Shown: positions 18,085 through 27,550, numbered from the stretch's first letter. The stretch: 53,715 nt of DNA from Gordoniibacillus kamchatkensis (GCF_000829455.1 NZ_JXAK01000050.1:1-53715), one strand, 5' to 3'. Notes: generated by a model not told the origin, from the letters alone. Made by a program: numbers and translations.

Positions 18085-18843
18085 ATGCTGGCCAAACGCA
18101 TCATTCCTTGCCTTGACGTCAAGGACGGCCGCGTTGTCAAAGGCGTCAACTTCGTCAATTTGCGCGACGCGGGCGATCCGGTCGAGCTGGCGGCGCTTTA
18201 CGACCGCGAAGGCGCCGACGAGCTTGTGTTCCTCGACATCTCGGCGTCGGTCGAAGGCCGGGCGACGATGGTCGAGGTTGTCCGCCAAACGGCGGGCGAA
18301 ATCACGATCCCTTTCACCGTCGGCGGCGGCATATCCAGCGTCGACGACATGAAGCGGCTGCTACGCGCAGGCGCCGATAAAACCGGCATCAACACGGCTG
18401 CCGTGCTGAGTCCGCAGCTCATCTCCGACGGCGCGCGCCGTTTCGGCTCGCAGTGCATCGTCGTGGCGATCGATGCCCGTATGAACCCGGAATGGGGCGA
18501 ATGGGAAGTCGTCACGCACGGCGGCCGCAATCCGACCGGCATCAAGGCGCTCGAATGGGCGAAACGCGTCGAGCAGCTCGGCGCCGGCGAAATTTTGCTT
18601 ACCAGCATGGACGCCGACGGCACGAAGGACGGTTTCGACCTGCCGCTTACGAAAGCGGTGTCCGAGCTCGTTTCGATCCCGGTAATCGCCTCTGGCGGAG
18701 CCGGACGCGCCGAGCATTTTTACGACGTGTTTACCGAGGGGCGCGCGGACGCAGGACTTGCCGCAACCATTTTTCACTATAAAGAAATTTCCATCCATGA
18801 GGTCAAGGACGACCTCCGCCGCAAAGGAGTCGAAGTCCGGTGA
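18085..18843 (+). CDS. hisF: Imidazole glycerol phosphate synthase, cyclase subunit
   Basis: A 252-residue TIM barrel. Start [20 protein letters not shown] carries the catalytic Asp11; the second catalytic Asp is in [13 protein letters not shown]. Phosphate-binding GGGI and SGGAG are present. AAAGGAGG lies 9 bases before the ATG and derives from the tandem repeat. It works with HisH to make IGP and AICAR. Confidence 0.97.
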   Translation: MLAKRIIPCLDVKDGRVVKGVNFVNLRDAGDPVELAALYDREGADELVFLDISASVEGRATMVEVVRQTAGEITIPFTVGGGISSVDDMKRLLRAGADKTGINTAAVLSPQLISDGARRFGSQCIVVAIDARMNPEWGEWEVVTHGGRNPTGIKALEWAKRVEQLGAGEILLTSMDADGTKDGFDLPLTKAVSELVSIPVIASGGAGRAEHFYDVFTEGRADAGLAATIFHYKEISIHEVKDDLRRKGVEVR

Positions 18844-19550
18844 CAACTATCCCCGCCGAAATCAAATACGACGCGCATGGACTCGTCCCGGCGATCGTTC
18901 AGGACGTGGCGAGCAAGGAAGTGCTGATGCTCGCGTACATGAATGCCGAGTCGCTCGAACGCACGGTCAAGACAGGCGAAACGTGGTTCTGGAGCCGCTC
19001 GCGGCAGGAGCTGTGGCATAAGGGCGCGACGTCCGGCCACACGCAAGCCGTCGTCTCGCTGAAGTACGATTGCGACGCCGACACGCTGCTTGTGCTCGTG
19101 GAACAGAAAGGGCCGGCCTGCCACACCGGCAAATACAGCTGCTTCTACAACGACATCCCGCTGCAAAACGGCGCCGAAGCCGCATCCGCCGCTCCGGACA
19201 CCGGCTCCGAGCATGCCGCAGCCCGCCGCTTCGCCATCGTGTCCGAGCTCGAGTCGCTCATCGCCTCCCGCGACGCCGAGCGCCCGGAAGGCTCGTACAC
19301 GACGTATTTGTTCGAGAAAGGGCTCGACAAAATATTGAAGAAGTTCGCCGAAGAGGCAGCGGAAGTCGTCATCGCGGCCAAAAACAACGACAACGACGAG
19401 CTACGCTGCGAAGCGAGCGACGTGCTTTTCCATTTGCTGGTGCTGCTTCGCGAGCGCAAGCTGCCGCTTGACGCGGTGCTGCGCGAGCTGGAAAACCGCC
19501 ACGTGAAAGGCTCGGACGTCAAATATTCCCGCAGGAGTGAGATACGCTGA
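18840..19550 (+). CDS. hisI: Bifunctional phosphoribosyl-AMP cyclohydrolase / phosphoribosyl-ATP pyrophosphatase (HisIE)
   Basis: A 236-residue fusion. The N-terminal HisI domain has [16 protein letters not shown] and the CHTGKYSCF metal region. The C-terminal HisE domain begins near residue 128 and has [22 protein letters not shown] short Ala-rich linker joins them. Together they perform steps 2 and 3 of the pathway. GTG start overlaps the hisF stop (GTGA). Confidence 0.96.
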   Translation: MTTIPAEIKYDAHGLVPAIVQDVASKEVLMLAYMNAESLERTVKTGETWFWSRSRQELWHKGATSGHTQAVVSLKYDCDADTLLVLVEQKGPACHTGKYSCFYNDIPLQNGAEAASAAPDTGSEHAAARRFAIVSELESLIASRDAERPEGSYTTYLFEKGLDKILKKFAEEAAEVVIAAKNNDNDELRCEASDVLFHLLVLLRERKLPLDAVLRELENRHVKGSDVKYSRRSEIR

Positions 19551-20356
19551 TGCTGATCGATTACCACACGCATCACGTCCGCTGCGGCCACGCCTCCGGC
19601 ACGCTGGAGGAATACGTACTACGCGGCATCGAGATCGGGCTGACCCAGCTGGGGCTGTCCGATCATATGCCGCTTCTTCATGTGGACCCGGCGACGTATT
19701 ACCCAGGCATGGCCATGCCGATGGAGGAGCTGCCGCGCTATGTCGAAGAGTGCCTGCGGCTGAAGGAGAAATATAAAAGCGAGATCGATATCCGCGTCGG
19801 GCTCGAAGGCGACTACATCGAAGGCTACGAACGCCAAATCGAGGACATCATAACGAAGTACCCGTTCGATTACGTGATCGGCTCGGTCCATTTTCTCGGG
19901 GAGTGGGACATTTCCGATTCGCGCCAGCTCGCCGGCTGGGAAGGCAAACGCGTTATCGACGTATTCCGGCAATACTACGATGCCGTGCAGAAAGCGGCGC
20001 GCACCGGTTTTTACGACTACATCGGCCATATCGACGTCATTAAACGATTCGGCCACAAGCCGGAGGAGGAGATTGCCGAGCTGGAGCGGGAAACGCTCGA
20101 CGTAGTACGTTCCTGCGACCTGGCGATCGAGCTCAATGCATCGGGGCTGAGCAAGCCGTGCGAGGAAATGTTCCCGAGCCACCGCATGCTCGAATACGCG
20201 CACCGCATCGGCATCCCGATCACGATCGGCTCGGATGCGCACCAGCCGGAGCGGCTGAGCGAAAATCTTGACCGGGCGGCGGCGCTATTGAAGGAAATCG
20301 GTGTTACCGAATTAGCCACATTTTCCGGGCGAAAACGCTTTATGACGGCTTTCTAA
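19550..20356 (+). CDS. hisJ: Histidinol-phosphatase, PHP family
   Basis: A 268-residue PHP-domain metal hydrolase removing phosphate from histidinol phosphate. Metal ligand motifs: DYHTHHVRCGHA at the N-terminus, LGLSDHMP, VGSVHFL-type IGSVHFLG, and C-terminal GSDAHQPERL. Its ATG overlaps the hisI stop (TGATG). With it, all enzymes except the aminotransferase HisC are in this operon. Confidence 0.95.
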   Translation: MLIDYHTHHVRCGHASGTLEEYVLRGIEIGLTQLGLSDHMPLLHVDPATYYPGMAMPMEELPRYVEECLRLKEKYKSEIDIRVGLEGDYIEGYERQIEDIITKYPFDYVIGSVHFLGEWDISDSRQLAGWEGKRVIDVFRQYYDAVQKAARTGFYDYIGHIDVIKRFGHKPEEEIAELERETLDVVRSCDLAIELNASGLSKPCEEMFPSHRMLEYAHRIGIPITIGSDAHQPERLSENLDRAAALLKEIGVTELATFSGRKRFMTAF

Positions 20357-20373
20357 ATTCGACATCTTTCATG

Positions 20374-20379
20374 TATAAT
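20374..20379 (+). promoter_or_regulatory. -10 element of a prs promoter
   Basis: A perfect TATAAT lies 70 bases before prs. The -35 position (20351-20356, TTCTAA) is a poor match and overlaps the end of hisJ. This implies prs can be transcribed separately as well as by read-through from the his operon. Confidence 0.5.
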
Positions 20380-20448
20380 GGGAAGTGTGTGACAGGCTCG
20401 GGTCCGCGCTAGCGCCGATCCCGCCATGATTTGAATGCGGAGGGTATC

Positions 20449-21393
20449 ATGGATAAACTGAAGATCTTCTCGGGCTCCTCGAACCCGAAATTGGCGGAGC
20501 GAATCGCCGCCGAGCTGGGCCAGCCTTTAGGGGAAATTAAGCTTTCGCGCTTCAAGAGCGGCGAAATTTATTGTCTTTACGAAGAGAGCGTCCGCAACTG
20601 CGACGTCTTCCTGGTACAAACCTTCTCGCATCCGATCAACGAGCATCTTGTCGAACTGCTGGTCATGATGGATGCCGCCAAGCGCGCGTCGGCAAGAACG
20701 ATCAATATTGTCATTCCGTACTACGGCTATTCCCGCCAAGAGCGGAAGGCGGCGCCGCGCGAGCCGATCTCGGCGAAACTGGTGGCCGACTTGCTGCATG
20801 CCGCGGGCTGCAACCGGATCGTGACGATCGATCTGCACGCTCCGGCGATTCAAGGATTTTTCGACATTCCGGTCGATCATCTGACCGCGCTCGATCTTAT
20901 CAGCGATTACGTCCGCCGCAAAAACATCCGCAACCCGGTCATCGTCTCGCCGGATGCGGGTCGGGCTTCCACCGCGGAGAAAATGGCCAGCGTCCTCGAC
21001 GCACCGTTCGCCATTATGATCAAGAAGCGGCCGGCCCATAACGAATCGGTCATCACCCACCTGATCGGCGAAGTCGAAGGGTATACGCCGATCATTATCG
21101 AGGATTTGATCGATACGGGCTCGACGATCGTCAACGTTGTCGAAGGGCTGAAGGAACGCGGTGCGGAGGACGCCTATATTTGCGCCACCCACCCGGTATT
21201 TTCCGGCCCGGCGGTCCAGCGTCTCGACCATCCGAATATTAAAGAAGTGGTCATCACCGACTCGATCGCGGTGGAAGGAGGCAACCCGGACAAGTTCAAA
21301 ATCTTGACGGTAGCGCCGCTCTTATCCAACGCCATCCGCATCATCGTAGAAGGCGGTTCAATCAGTTCGCTATTTAAGTACGGCGGGGTGTGA
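20449..21393 (+). CDS. prs: Ribose-phosphate pyrophosphokinase (divergent paralogue type)
   Basis: A 314-residue PRPP synthetase: ribose 5-phosphate plus ATP to PRPP and AMP. Family blocks present: DLHAPAIQGFFDIPVDHL, YYGYSRQERKAAPREPISAK and the PRPP loop IIIEDLIDTGSTI. Several normally fixed positions differ from common bacterial Prs, as I recall them: DLHAGQIQGFFD, YARQDRK and DDIIDTAGT. A divergent second copy is therefore more likely than the housekeeping gene. It follows the his operon, whose first enzyme uses PRPP. GGAGGG precedes ATG 20449. Confidence 0.92.
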   Translation: MDKLKIFSGSSNPKLAERIAAELGQPLGEIKLSRFKSGEIYCLYEESVRNCDVFLVQTFSHPINEHLVELLVMMDAAKRASARTINIVIPYYGYSRQERKAAPREPISAKLVADLLHAAGCNRIVTIDLHAPAIQGFFDIPVDHLTALDLISDYVRRKNIRNPVIVSPDAGRASTAEKMASVLDAPFAIMIKKRPAHNESVITHLIGEVEGYTPIIIEDLIDTGSTIVNVVEGLKERGAEDAYICATHPVFSGPAVQRLDHPNIKEVVITDSIAVEGGNPDKFKILTVAPLLSNAIRIIVEGGSISSLFKYGGV

Positions 21394-21407
21394 CACCCCG
21401 CTTTTTT
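21383..21407 (+). terminator. Terminator overlapping the prs stop codon
   Basis: GCGGGGTG (21383-21390) pairs with CACCCCGC (21394-21401), and a run of six T follows. The loop is exactly the TGA stop codon of prs. Confidence 0.92.
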
Positions 21408-21410
21408 GTT

Positions 21411-21598
21411 TGCTGCCGACTGGCCGAGAAAGTAGGACTGCGCACCCGCACTCGAGTTTCCATGAATGAGGAAATAATTTTGGAACACGAGTTCAAAGGC
21501 TGATGCTTACGAAGCGAGTTTTGCTGCGCAAAACTTGTGGCTCACCGGCGCGCATCCCCATCCTCCGCTCCGCCATTCTCGGGCAGCAGGAGTTTTTC
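21411..21598. repeat. Palindromic intergenic element, copy C (degenerate)
   Basis: Shares the 19-mer GGAACACGAGTTCAAAGGC (21482-21500) and the block ATCCTCCGCTCC with copy A at 35843-36001. Its ends are inverted: TGCTGCCGA-like on the left and CTCGGGCAGCA on the right. It has an extra stem-like insert in the middle. No gene lies in this gap. Confidence 0.6.
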
Positions 21599-21640
21599 TA
21601 CTAAACCGTTTGCTCCGGCAGGGGCGTATTTTGCATTCAC

Positions 21641-21687
21641 TTGATCTGTGCTATAATCTTGATTATAGTATTCTAGAATGATTCTAA
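21641..21687 (+). promoter_or_regulatory. Promoter of TPR-trxB with overlapping 7-1-7 palindrome
   Basis: TTGATC (21641-21646) and TATAGT (21664-21669) have 17-base spacing. Right after the -10, CTAGAAT-G-ATTCTAA (21673-21687) is a 7-1-7 inverted repeat resembling Fur/PerR-type operators. Its position at the transcription start would allow repression. Confidence 0.5.
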
Positions 21688-21710
21688 TTTACACGGAGGT
21701 GCCGGGCGAC

Positions 21711-23447
21711 ATGGAGAGGAAAAAGCGCGTATCCGCAGCGAAGAACGGCAGCCGCAACGTCATCGACGTTCGGATGGATGCGGCGTTCTTCTTCGACCGG
21801 GCCGTGGAGTCTTTGGGTCGGTTCCGTTACGACAGAGCGGTCAAGTATTTCCGGCGCGCCGTCGAATACGAGCCCGGGAACCCGGTGAACCATTGCAATT
21901 TGGCCGGCGTCCTGTCGGAAATGGGCGATTACGAAGAGTCGAACCGGCTCTTGCGGCACGTGCTCGACAACATCGATCCGGCGATGACGGAATGCCATTT
22001 CTATATGGCTAATAATTTCGCCAACATGGAAAACTACGAGCAGGCCGAGGAAGCGCTCGTCCGTTATTTGGAGAACGACGAAGGCGGCCAGTACCTGAGC
22101 GAATCCGAAGAAATGATGGAGTTTCTGTCGCTCGAGCTCGGCAGGCCGCTGAAGCTTACTTCGATTAAGGCGCGGGAAGGGTTGTACGAACACGATAAGG
22201 CCCGCTCGCTGCTGGAGGAAGGCAAATTCGCCGAAGCGGTGCGGCTGCTCGAGAAACTGCTCAAGCAGCATCCCGATTTCACGGCGGCCCGCAACAATTT
22301 GGCACTCGCCTATTACTATATGGGTCAGTTCGACAAATCGACGGCTACGATCCGCGAAGTGCTCGAACGCGACCCGGGCAACTTGCATGCGCTGTGCAAT
22401 CTGGCTATATTCCACCAGCATTTCGGCAACAAGCAGCAGCTGCAAGAGCTGCTCGACACGCTTCGCAAGACATACCCGTACCATGCGGATCACGTCTTCA
22501 AGCTGGCGACGACGATGGGCATTCTGGGCGAGCATGCCAAGGCGTATCGTTTGTTCAAGCGGCTGCTCAAGACGGGCGAGGCCGGGGGCGAACCGTCCCT
22601 GTACCATTACGCCGCGGTAGCGGCGGCGAACATCGGCCGCTACGCGGAAGCCGAGAGGCTGTGGCGGCAGGCGGAGAAGCTCGACCCGGGGTCGGACATC
22701 CCGCAGTTCTACGTCGGCCAGCTCGAGCTGCTGCGCAGCGGACAATCGGCCCAGCCGCTGAGCTACCATTACCATCTTCCGTTCGAGGAGCAGTTCCGCG
22801 TACTCGAGAAGACGAACCAAGGCATACCGGATCATCTGAAAAAAGATCCGCTCGTCCGCTCGTCGTTCTTCTGGGCGCTGCGCCACGGCGATACCGATAC
22901 GAAGCTGCAGGTCATCCAGGCGTTCGGCCTGATCGGCGACGGCGAAGTGAAAGACGCGCTGCGCGAGTTCATTCTCGACCCGGCGGAAGACGATTACTTG
23001 AAGAAGGTCGCCGTCTTCGTCCTGCGCTACATAGGGACCCGGGAGCCGCTGCCCGCGGTGCTGGAAGGCCAGAGGCTGACGCTGGAGGCATCGCCGTATT
23101 CGCCGAAGCTGCCGCGCTGGGAAGCCAAATGGCAGTCCGTGATGGACACGGCGCTTCACACGATGAACAAGCGGTACGACATGGTCCAGCAGCACGATCT
23201 GGAGACGCTGTGGGTCGAATACTTGACCCGCGTCTACCCGAACGTGCCGAAGATCACCAAGATCGAGGGCTGGGCCGCGGCGCTGGAATACCTCATCGCC
23301 AAAATGCACCGCCGCGCCATTTCGTACCACGAAGTCGCGGCCCGCTACAACGTCGGCGTCACGACAGTGAGCAAAAACGCCAAATGGATCGACGAGGCGT
23401 GCGGCTTGAAAGAGAAGATGGATGCGATTTTCCCCAAATTACCATAA
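21711..23447 (+). CDS. TPR-repeat protein with C-terminal HTH-like segment (YvcD position)
   Basis: A 578-residue soluble protein. The N-terminal ~350 residues are tetratricopeptide repeats (for example [20 protein letters not shown] and [18 protein letters not shown]). The middle (about 385-450) looks HEAT-like ([19 protein letters not shown]). The last ~40 residues, [20 protein letters not shown], resemble a helix-turn-helix. No catalytic motif. The start at ATG 21711 has ACGGAGGTG upstream; the earlier ATG lies in the palindrome. It is 31 bases ahead of trxB, the same position as the TPR gene yvcD in B. subtilis. Probably a scaffold or regulator; partner unknown. Confidence 0.85.
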   Translation: MERKKRVSAAKNGSRNVIDVRMDAAFFFDRAVESLGRFRYDRAVKYFRRAVEYEPGNPVNHCNLAGVLSEMGDYEESNRLLRHVLDNIDPAMTECHFYMANNFANMENYEQAEEALVRYLENDEGGQYLSESEEMMEFLSLELGRPLKLTSIKAREGLYEHDKARSLLEEGKFAEAVRLLEKLLKQHPDFTAARNNLALAYYYMGQFDKSTATIREVLERDPGNLHALCNLAIFHQHFGNKQQLQELLDTLRKTYPYHADHVFKLATTMGILGEHAKAYRLFKRLLKTGEAGGEPSLYHYAAVAAANIGRYAEAERLWRQAEKLDPGSDIPQFYVGQLELLRSGQSAQPLSYHYHLPFEEQFRVLEKTNQGIPDHLKKDPLVRSSFFWALRHGDTDTKLQVIQAFGLIGDGEVKDALREFILDPAEDDYLKKVAVFVLRYIGTREPLPAVLEGQRLTLEASPYSPKLPRWEAKWQSVMDTALHTMNKRYDMVQQHDLETLWVEYLTRVYPNVPKITKIEGWAAALEYLIAKMHRRAISYHEVAARYNVGVTTVSKNAKWIDEACGLKEKMDAIFPKLP

Positions 23448-23478
23448 TCATGGTCAGGTAGAGAGAGGAGAGATTTAT

Positions 23479-24435
23479 ATGTACAAAACGGTAGTAGTCG
23501 GCACGGGCCCTTCGGGGCTGACAGCGGCCATTTATCTTGCCCGCGCCAATCTGAATCCGCTGGTGATCGAAGGCCCCGAGCCGGGCGGCCAGCTGACGAC
23601 GACGACGGACGTCGAGAACTTCCCGGGCTTCCCGGAAGGCATCATGGGTCCCGAGCTGATGGACAACATGCGCAAGCAGGCGGAGCGTTTCGGCGCCGAG
23701 TTCAAAACGGGCTGGGTGAACAGCGTCGACTTGTCGAAGCGCCCGTTCAAGTTGAAAGTTGAAGGGCTCGGCGAAATCGAAACGGAGTCGCTCATCATCT
23801 CCACCGGCGCCTCTGCGAAATATCTCGGCATCCCGAACGAGCGCGAAGCGATCGGCCGCGGCGTAAGCGCGTGCGCAACGTGCGACGGCTTCTTCTTCCG
23901 CGGCAAAAAAATCATCGTCGTCGGCGGCGGCGACTCCGCGATGGAGGAAGCGAACTTCCTGACCCGCTTCGGCTCGGAAGTGCGTCTCGTGCATCGCCGC
24001 CATGAATTGCGCGCCTCCAAAATCATGCAGGACCGCGCCCGCCAAAACCCGAAAATCGTCTGGAGCCTGAACGAAACGCCGCTCGAGGTCGTGCTGAACG
24101 ATCAAGGCGCCGTGGCAGGCCTGAAGACCAAAAACAACGAAACCGGCGAAGAGCACGTGTTCGAAACCGACGGCTTGTTCATCGCAATCGGCCATAAGCC
24201 GAACACCGAGTTCCTCGGCGGCCAAATTACGACCGACGAAGTCGGCTACATTCAAGTGAAGCCGGGCACGACGGAAACGAACATCCCGGGCGTATTCGCT
24301 TGCGGCGACGTCCAAGACAAGCACTACCGGCAGGCGATTACGGCGGCAGGAAGCGGCTGTATGGCGGCGCTCGACTGCGAGAAGTTCCTCGAGGGCAACC
24401 CGGTCCACGACTGGAGCCAAACGCTGAGCAAATAA
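23479..24435 (+). CDS. trxB: Thioredoxin-disulfide reductase
   Basis: A 318-residue FAD/NADPH enzyme reducing thioredoxin. FAD motif [10 protein letters not shown] at the N-terminus, redox pair Cys132/Cys135 in [15 protein letters not shown] motif [10 protein letters not shown] and the C-terminal [23 protein letters not shown] precedes the ATG. Probably co-transcribed with the TPR gene. Confidence 0.97.
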   Translation: MYKTVVVGTGPSGLTAAIYLARANLNPLVIEGPEPGGQLTTTTDVENFPGFPEGIMGPELMDNMRKQAERFGAEFKTGWVNSVDLSKRPFKLKVEGLGEIETESLIISTGASAKYLGIPNEREAIGRGVSACATCDGFFFRGKKIIVVGGGDSAMEEANFLTRFGSEVRLVHRRHELRASKIMQDRARQNPKIVWSLNETPLEVVLNDQGAVAGLKTKNNETGEEHVFETDGLFIAIGHKPNTEFLGGQITTDEVGYIQVKPGTTETNIPGVFACGDVQDKHYRQAITAAGSGCMAALDCEKFLEGNPVHDWSQTLSK

Positions 24436-24442
24436 TAGTTAA

Positions 24443-24480
24443 AAATGAACAGGGCGCCCATAAGAGCGCCCTGTTCATTT
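24443..24480. terminator. Bidirectional terminator between trxB and the SRPBCC gene
   Basis: A long stem AAATGAACAGGGCGC / GCGCCCTGTTCATTT with an 8-base loop. A-rich sequence before and T-rich sequence after let it serve both converging units. Confidence 0.85.
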
Positions 24481-24492
24481 TGCCTGAAGCGA

Positions 24493-25000
24493 TTATTGAA
24501 TGGCTTGCAGATGCTCGGCGAGACGATCCCAAGTTTCCGTGATGCCTTGTTCCATCCCCATATCCAGGACGGTTTTGAGCGCTTCGGCAGAAGCGTAACG
24601 AGCCCGATTGACAAGCTTCGTCTTGCCTTCGTGTTCGACAAAAGTGAGCGTAACCTCAGTCGAAGGCATCCCCTCCGCTTCATTGCCCTCGGCATCCGAG
24701 AAGTAGTCGACGTAGACGATCTTCTCCACAGGCGCGATTTCCTGGAAAACCGCTTTGCCCCAAGATTCCATTCCGTAAAAATCCCCTTGGTTCTTATCTT
24801 CGCACTTCATTCAGTAATGCCAAACGCCGCCCGGACGAAAATCGATGTTGCATACCGGCAGCGTCCAGCCGCGGGGGCCACCAACGCTTCAGGTGCTCAG
24901 CCTCCGAGAACGCTTTGAATACGAGCTCGCGCGGCGCATCGAAAACGCGCTCCAGAATAAGTTCCTGACCTTCTACCTTCTTCATCATTTTGTTCGACAT
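24493..25000 (-). pseudogene. SRPBCC/AHSA1-domain protein, frameshift and internal stop
   Basis: Joined, the two parts give a 169-residue Bet v1-like (AHSA1) protein: LERVFDAPRELVFKAFSEAE, then KRWWGPRGWTLPVCN-like sequence, then FVEHEGKTKLVNRARYASAE. About 24875 two G are missing after WW (a GGGG run read as GG). At 24811-24813 the frame then meets TGA where a Cys codon is expected (HYCMKCED). Unlike most breaks in the window this needs a substitution as well, so it may be a true pseudogene. It follows arsR by 19 bases, a common ArsR-SRPBCC pairing. Confidence 0.78.
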
Positions 25001-25019
25001 TGACAATTCCTCCTGGAAA

Positions 25020-25352
25020 TTAGTTTTGCTCGTTTTGTTTGATTCGCAGCTTCTGCAAGTAGCCCGCCAGTGCGTCGAATCGTTCGTCCCACACTTCGCG
25101 GTACGTTTCCAGCCAAGCGTCCAGCTCTTGGAACGGCTCCAGCCGGAGCTTGTAATTGCGGCGGTTGGCAACCGCCTGTACCTCGACTAATCCCGCCTCC
25201 AGCAGGACGCGCAGATGCTTCGAGGCTTGAGGCTGCCGGAGCCCCAGCTTGTCGGCGATATCCCCTACGGTCAAGGGGCCGTCGAGCAGAAGCTCTACTA
25301 TGCGCATGCGGTTCGGTTCGGCCAGCGCGCTAAAAGTCGTAGTATCCATCAT
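25020..25352 (-). CDS. ArsR-family winged-helix repressor
   Basis: A 110-residue regulator with wHTH core LTVGDIADKLGLRQPQASKHL and wing region VQAVANRRNYKLRL. It contains no cysteine, so it is not a thiol-metal sensor of the classical ArsR type; such members next to SRPBCC genes usually respond to other signals. ATG 25352 has AAAGGG upstream. The operator in its own promoter suggests autorepression. Confidence 0.9.
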   Translation of the reverse strand: MMDTTTFSALAEPNRMRIVELLLDGPLTVGDIADKLGLRQPQASKHLRVLLEAGLVEVQAVANRRNYKLRLEPFQELDAWLETYREVWDERFDALAGYLQKLRIKQNEQN

Positions 25353-25354
25353 TC

Positions 25355-25420
25355 TCAAGTCCCTTTAAATCGAATGTTTGCACAGGGGGCGGCTTGCGCT
25401 TTGCAAACAGCCCCGGTCAT
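25355..25420 (-). CDS. Putative 21-residue leader peptide upstream of arsR
   Basis: A small reading frame MTGAVCKAQAAPCANIRFKG plus one more residue, with a good CGAGGTGA ribosome site 5 bases upstream. Its stop is two bases before the arsR ATG, a spacing that permits translational coupling. It sits within the expected arsR transcript leader. Protein product not demonstrated. Confidence 0.4.
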   Translation of the reverse strand: MTGAVCKAQAAPCANIRFKGT

Positions 25421-25462
25421 ATCGTCACCTCGTTTCGCTTGCCAATCCGTTTTCACAATCCA

Positions 25463-25492
25463 AATATACCATTTCAGGAATATTCCTGTCAA
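25463..25492 (-). promoter_or_regulatory. arsR promoter with palindromic operator
   Basis: On the minus strand TTGACA and TATATT are 18 bases apart. The perfect 14-bp palindrome CAGGAATATTCCTG (25475-25488) fills the spacer and touches the -35. This is the classic layout for ArsR autorepression. Confidence 0.75.
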
Positions 25493-25523
25493 CGAATATT
25501 TGAAATTGGCCAAGCTCGATCGG

Positions 25524-25579
25524 AAGCGTTTGGGAAAACGCTTCGTCGCCTTGACCTGCCTTGGTGGTTCGCTTATAGT
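25524..25579 (+). promoter_or_regulatory. Glucokinase operon promoter with upstream inverted repeat
   Basis: TTGACC (25551-25556) and TATAGT (25574-25579) have 17-base spacing. Just upstream, AAGCGTTT-TGGG-AAACGCTT (25524-25543) is an inverted repeat; part of it (GAAAACGCTT) resembles a catabolite-responsive element, but the match is incomplete. Confidence 0.7.
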
Positions 25580-25632
25580 GGGAAAAGGAGAATATCCCTG
25601 TGGGCCAATCTTATGTTGAGGTGAAGTTTGCA

Positions 25633-26583
25633 ATGAACCATATTTATGTAGGCGTCGATATCGGCGGCACCAGCATAAAAGTAGGCTTGTGCGACGAAGA
25701 AGGCAATCTGATTCAGACATACGAGGGTCCGACGGACGCCGACCAAGGGCCGGACACGGTGCTGGACCGCATCGCCGAATATGTGAAGAAAATTGTCGAG
25801 CAATCCTCATACGAGTGGGAACAGGTGGCAGGGATCGGGATCGGAATTGCAGGCTTTATGGACATTCCGGAAGGATTCGTCAAGCTGTCGCCGAACTTCC
25901 CCGGCTTCCGCAACGTTCCGGTGAAGAGAACGCTGGAGGCGAAGCTGGGCAAGACGGTCCGAATCGACAACGACGCCAACGTCGCAGCGCTCGGCGAAGC
26001 TTGGGGCGGCGCGGGACGCGGCATTTCGCATATCGTCGCGTATACGCTTGGAACCGGAGTCGGCGGAGGCATTATTATTAACGGCAAAATTCATCAAGGG
26101 GCAACCGGCATGGCCGGCGAACTCGGCCATATGGCGATCGTGCCGGACATCGAGGCGATCAAATGCGGCTGCGGCCAAATAGGCTGCCTGGAGACGGTAT
26201 CTTCGGCGACGGGCATCGTGCGCATGGCGAAAGAAGCGGTAGAGCGCGGCGAGACGACGTCGCTGGGTGTTCTTGAGCGGATCGAAGCGAAGGACGTCTT
26301 CGACGCGGCGAAGGCCGGCGACGAGGTGGCGCTGCGCATCGTAGGCCGCGCCGCTTACTATTTGGGACGGTCGATGGCGCTTGTTGCCGTCGTCGTCAAT
26401 CCGAAGCGTTTTGTCGTCGGCGGCGGCGTATCGAAGGCTGGCGACATTTTGTTCGAGCCGATTCGCGAAACGTTCCGCAAATTTGCGCCGGAGGTCGCCC
26501 AGGAGGGCGTCGATATCGTGCCGGCCACGCTCGGCAACAATGCCGGCGTCGTCGGCGCGGCCGGACTGAATTTGCGCTCGTAG
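25633..26583 (+). CDS. glcK: ROK-family glucokinase
   Basis: A 316-residue sugar kinase phosphorylating glucose to glucose 6-phosphate. ATP motif GVDIGGTSIKVG, the active-site stretch DNDANVAALGEAW, the HExGH-type zinc region GELGHMAI and the cysteine cluster CGCGQIGCLE are all present. Start ATG 25633 follows GAGGTG; a longer start at 25600 lacks a site. First gene of the operon with rapZ, yvcK, whiA and HPr. Confidence 0.93.
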   Translation: MNHIYVGVDIGGTSIKVGLCDEEGNLIQTYEGPTDADQGPDTVLDRIAEYVKKIVEQSSYEWEQVAGIGIGIAGFMDIPEGFVKLSPNFPGFRNVPVKRTLEAKLGKTVRIDNDANVAALGEAWGGAGRGISHIVAYTLGTGVGGGIIINGKIHQGATGMAGELGHMAIVPDIEAIKCGCGQIGCLETVSSATGIVRMAKEAVERGETTSLGVLERIEAKDVFDAAKAGDEVALRIVGRAAYYLGRSMALVAVVVNPKRFVVGGGVSKAGDILFEPIRETFRKFAPEVAQEGVDIVPATLGNNAGVVGAAGLNLRS

Positions 26584-26629
26584 CACAGGCATCCCAATCA
26601 TCATCAGCGTGGAAGGAGGATGAGCATCC

Positions 26630-27517
26630 ATGGACGAAACTCGGGCTCCGGCGAAACTGGTCATCATTACCGGCATGTCGGGAGCAGGCAAAACGATTGC
26701 GGTGCAGAGTCTGGAAGATCTCGGGTTTTTCTGCGTGGATAATTTGCCTCCGGTGCTCATTCCGAAATTCGCCGAATTGATCGAGCAATCGCAAGGGAAA
26801 ATCGGCAAAGTGGCGCTTGTGATCGATTTGCGCGGCCGCGAGTTTTTTACTTCGCTGCAAGAGACGCTGAAGTATATGCGGGACCATTTCACCATCACGT
26901 ACGAAATATTGTTCCTCGATGCGACCGACAGCACGCTCGTGCAGCGTTACAAGGAGAGCCGCCGCCGCCATCCTCTCGCGCCGGAAGGGCTGCCCCTGGA
27001 AGGAATCGCGCTTGAGCGGAAGCTGCTCGAGGAGCTGAAGGGCGAGGCGACGCAGGTGATCGACACCAGCTCGCTCAAGCCGGGGCAGCTGAAGGAGAAG
27101 ATCGTGTCCCGCTTTACCAATATGGGGCAGAGCGGCATCAGCCTGAACTTCGTATCGTTCGGGTTCAAGTACGGCGTGCCGATCGATGCGGACCTCATAT
27201 TCGACGTGCGCTTTTTGCCGAATCCCCATTACGTCGAGTCGCTGCGGCCGCAAACCGGGCAAAATCCGGACGTTTACGAGTACGTGATGAAATGGTCGGA
27301 AACGCAGGAATTTCTCGCCAAGCTGAGCGACATGATGAATTTTCTTATTCCGCAATACAAGAAAGAAGGCAAAAGCCAAGTCGTTGTCGGCATCGGCTGC
27401 ACCGGTGGCAAGCACCGCTCGGTAGCGATCGCCGAATACCTCGGCAAGCTGTTTGCGAACGACGAGAACGGTCAAGTGCGGGTGACGCATCGCGACTCCG
27501 ACAGAGACCGCCACTAA
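26630..27517 (+). CDS. rapZ: RNase adapter / nucleotide-binding protein RapZ (YvcJ)
   Basis: A 295-residue P-loop protein. Walker A GMSGAGKT at residues 15-22; C-terminal block [17 protein letters not shown] is the RapZ signature. In E. coli it controls small-RNA decay and glmS; in Bacillus YvcJ is a GTPase affecting competence and envelope. Conserved order rapZ-yvcK-whiA. Confidence 0.96.
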   Translation: MDETRAPAKLVIITGMSGAGKTIAVQSLEDLGFFCVDNLPPVLIPKFAELIEQSQGKIGKVALVIDLRGREFFTSLQETLKYMRDHFTITYEILFLDATDSTLVQRYKESRRRHPLAPEGLPLEGIALERKLLEELKGEATQVIDTSSLKPGQLKEKIVSRFTNMGQSGISLNFVSFGFKYGVPIDADLIFDVRFLPNPHYVESLRPQTGQNPDVYEYVMKWSETQEFLAKLSDMMNFLIPQYKKEGKSQVVVGIGCTGGKHRSVAIAEYLGKLFANDENGQVRVTHRDSDRDRH

Positions 27518-27550
27518 CCGCCGGCGCCGGCGAAGAAAGGTGATACTCAA

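Noticed and set aside
25524-25543. Catabolite-responsive element before glcK
   Set aside because: Only the GAAAACGCTT core fits; the outer cre positions do not, so it is kept only as an inverted repeat.
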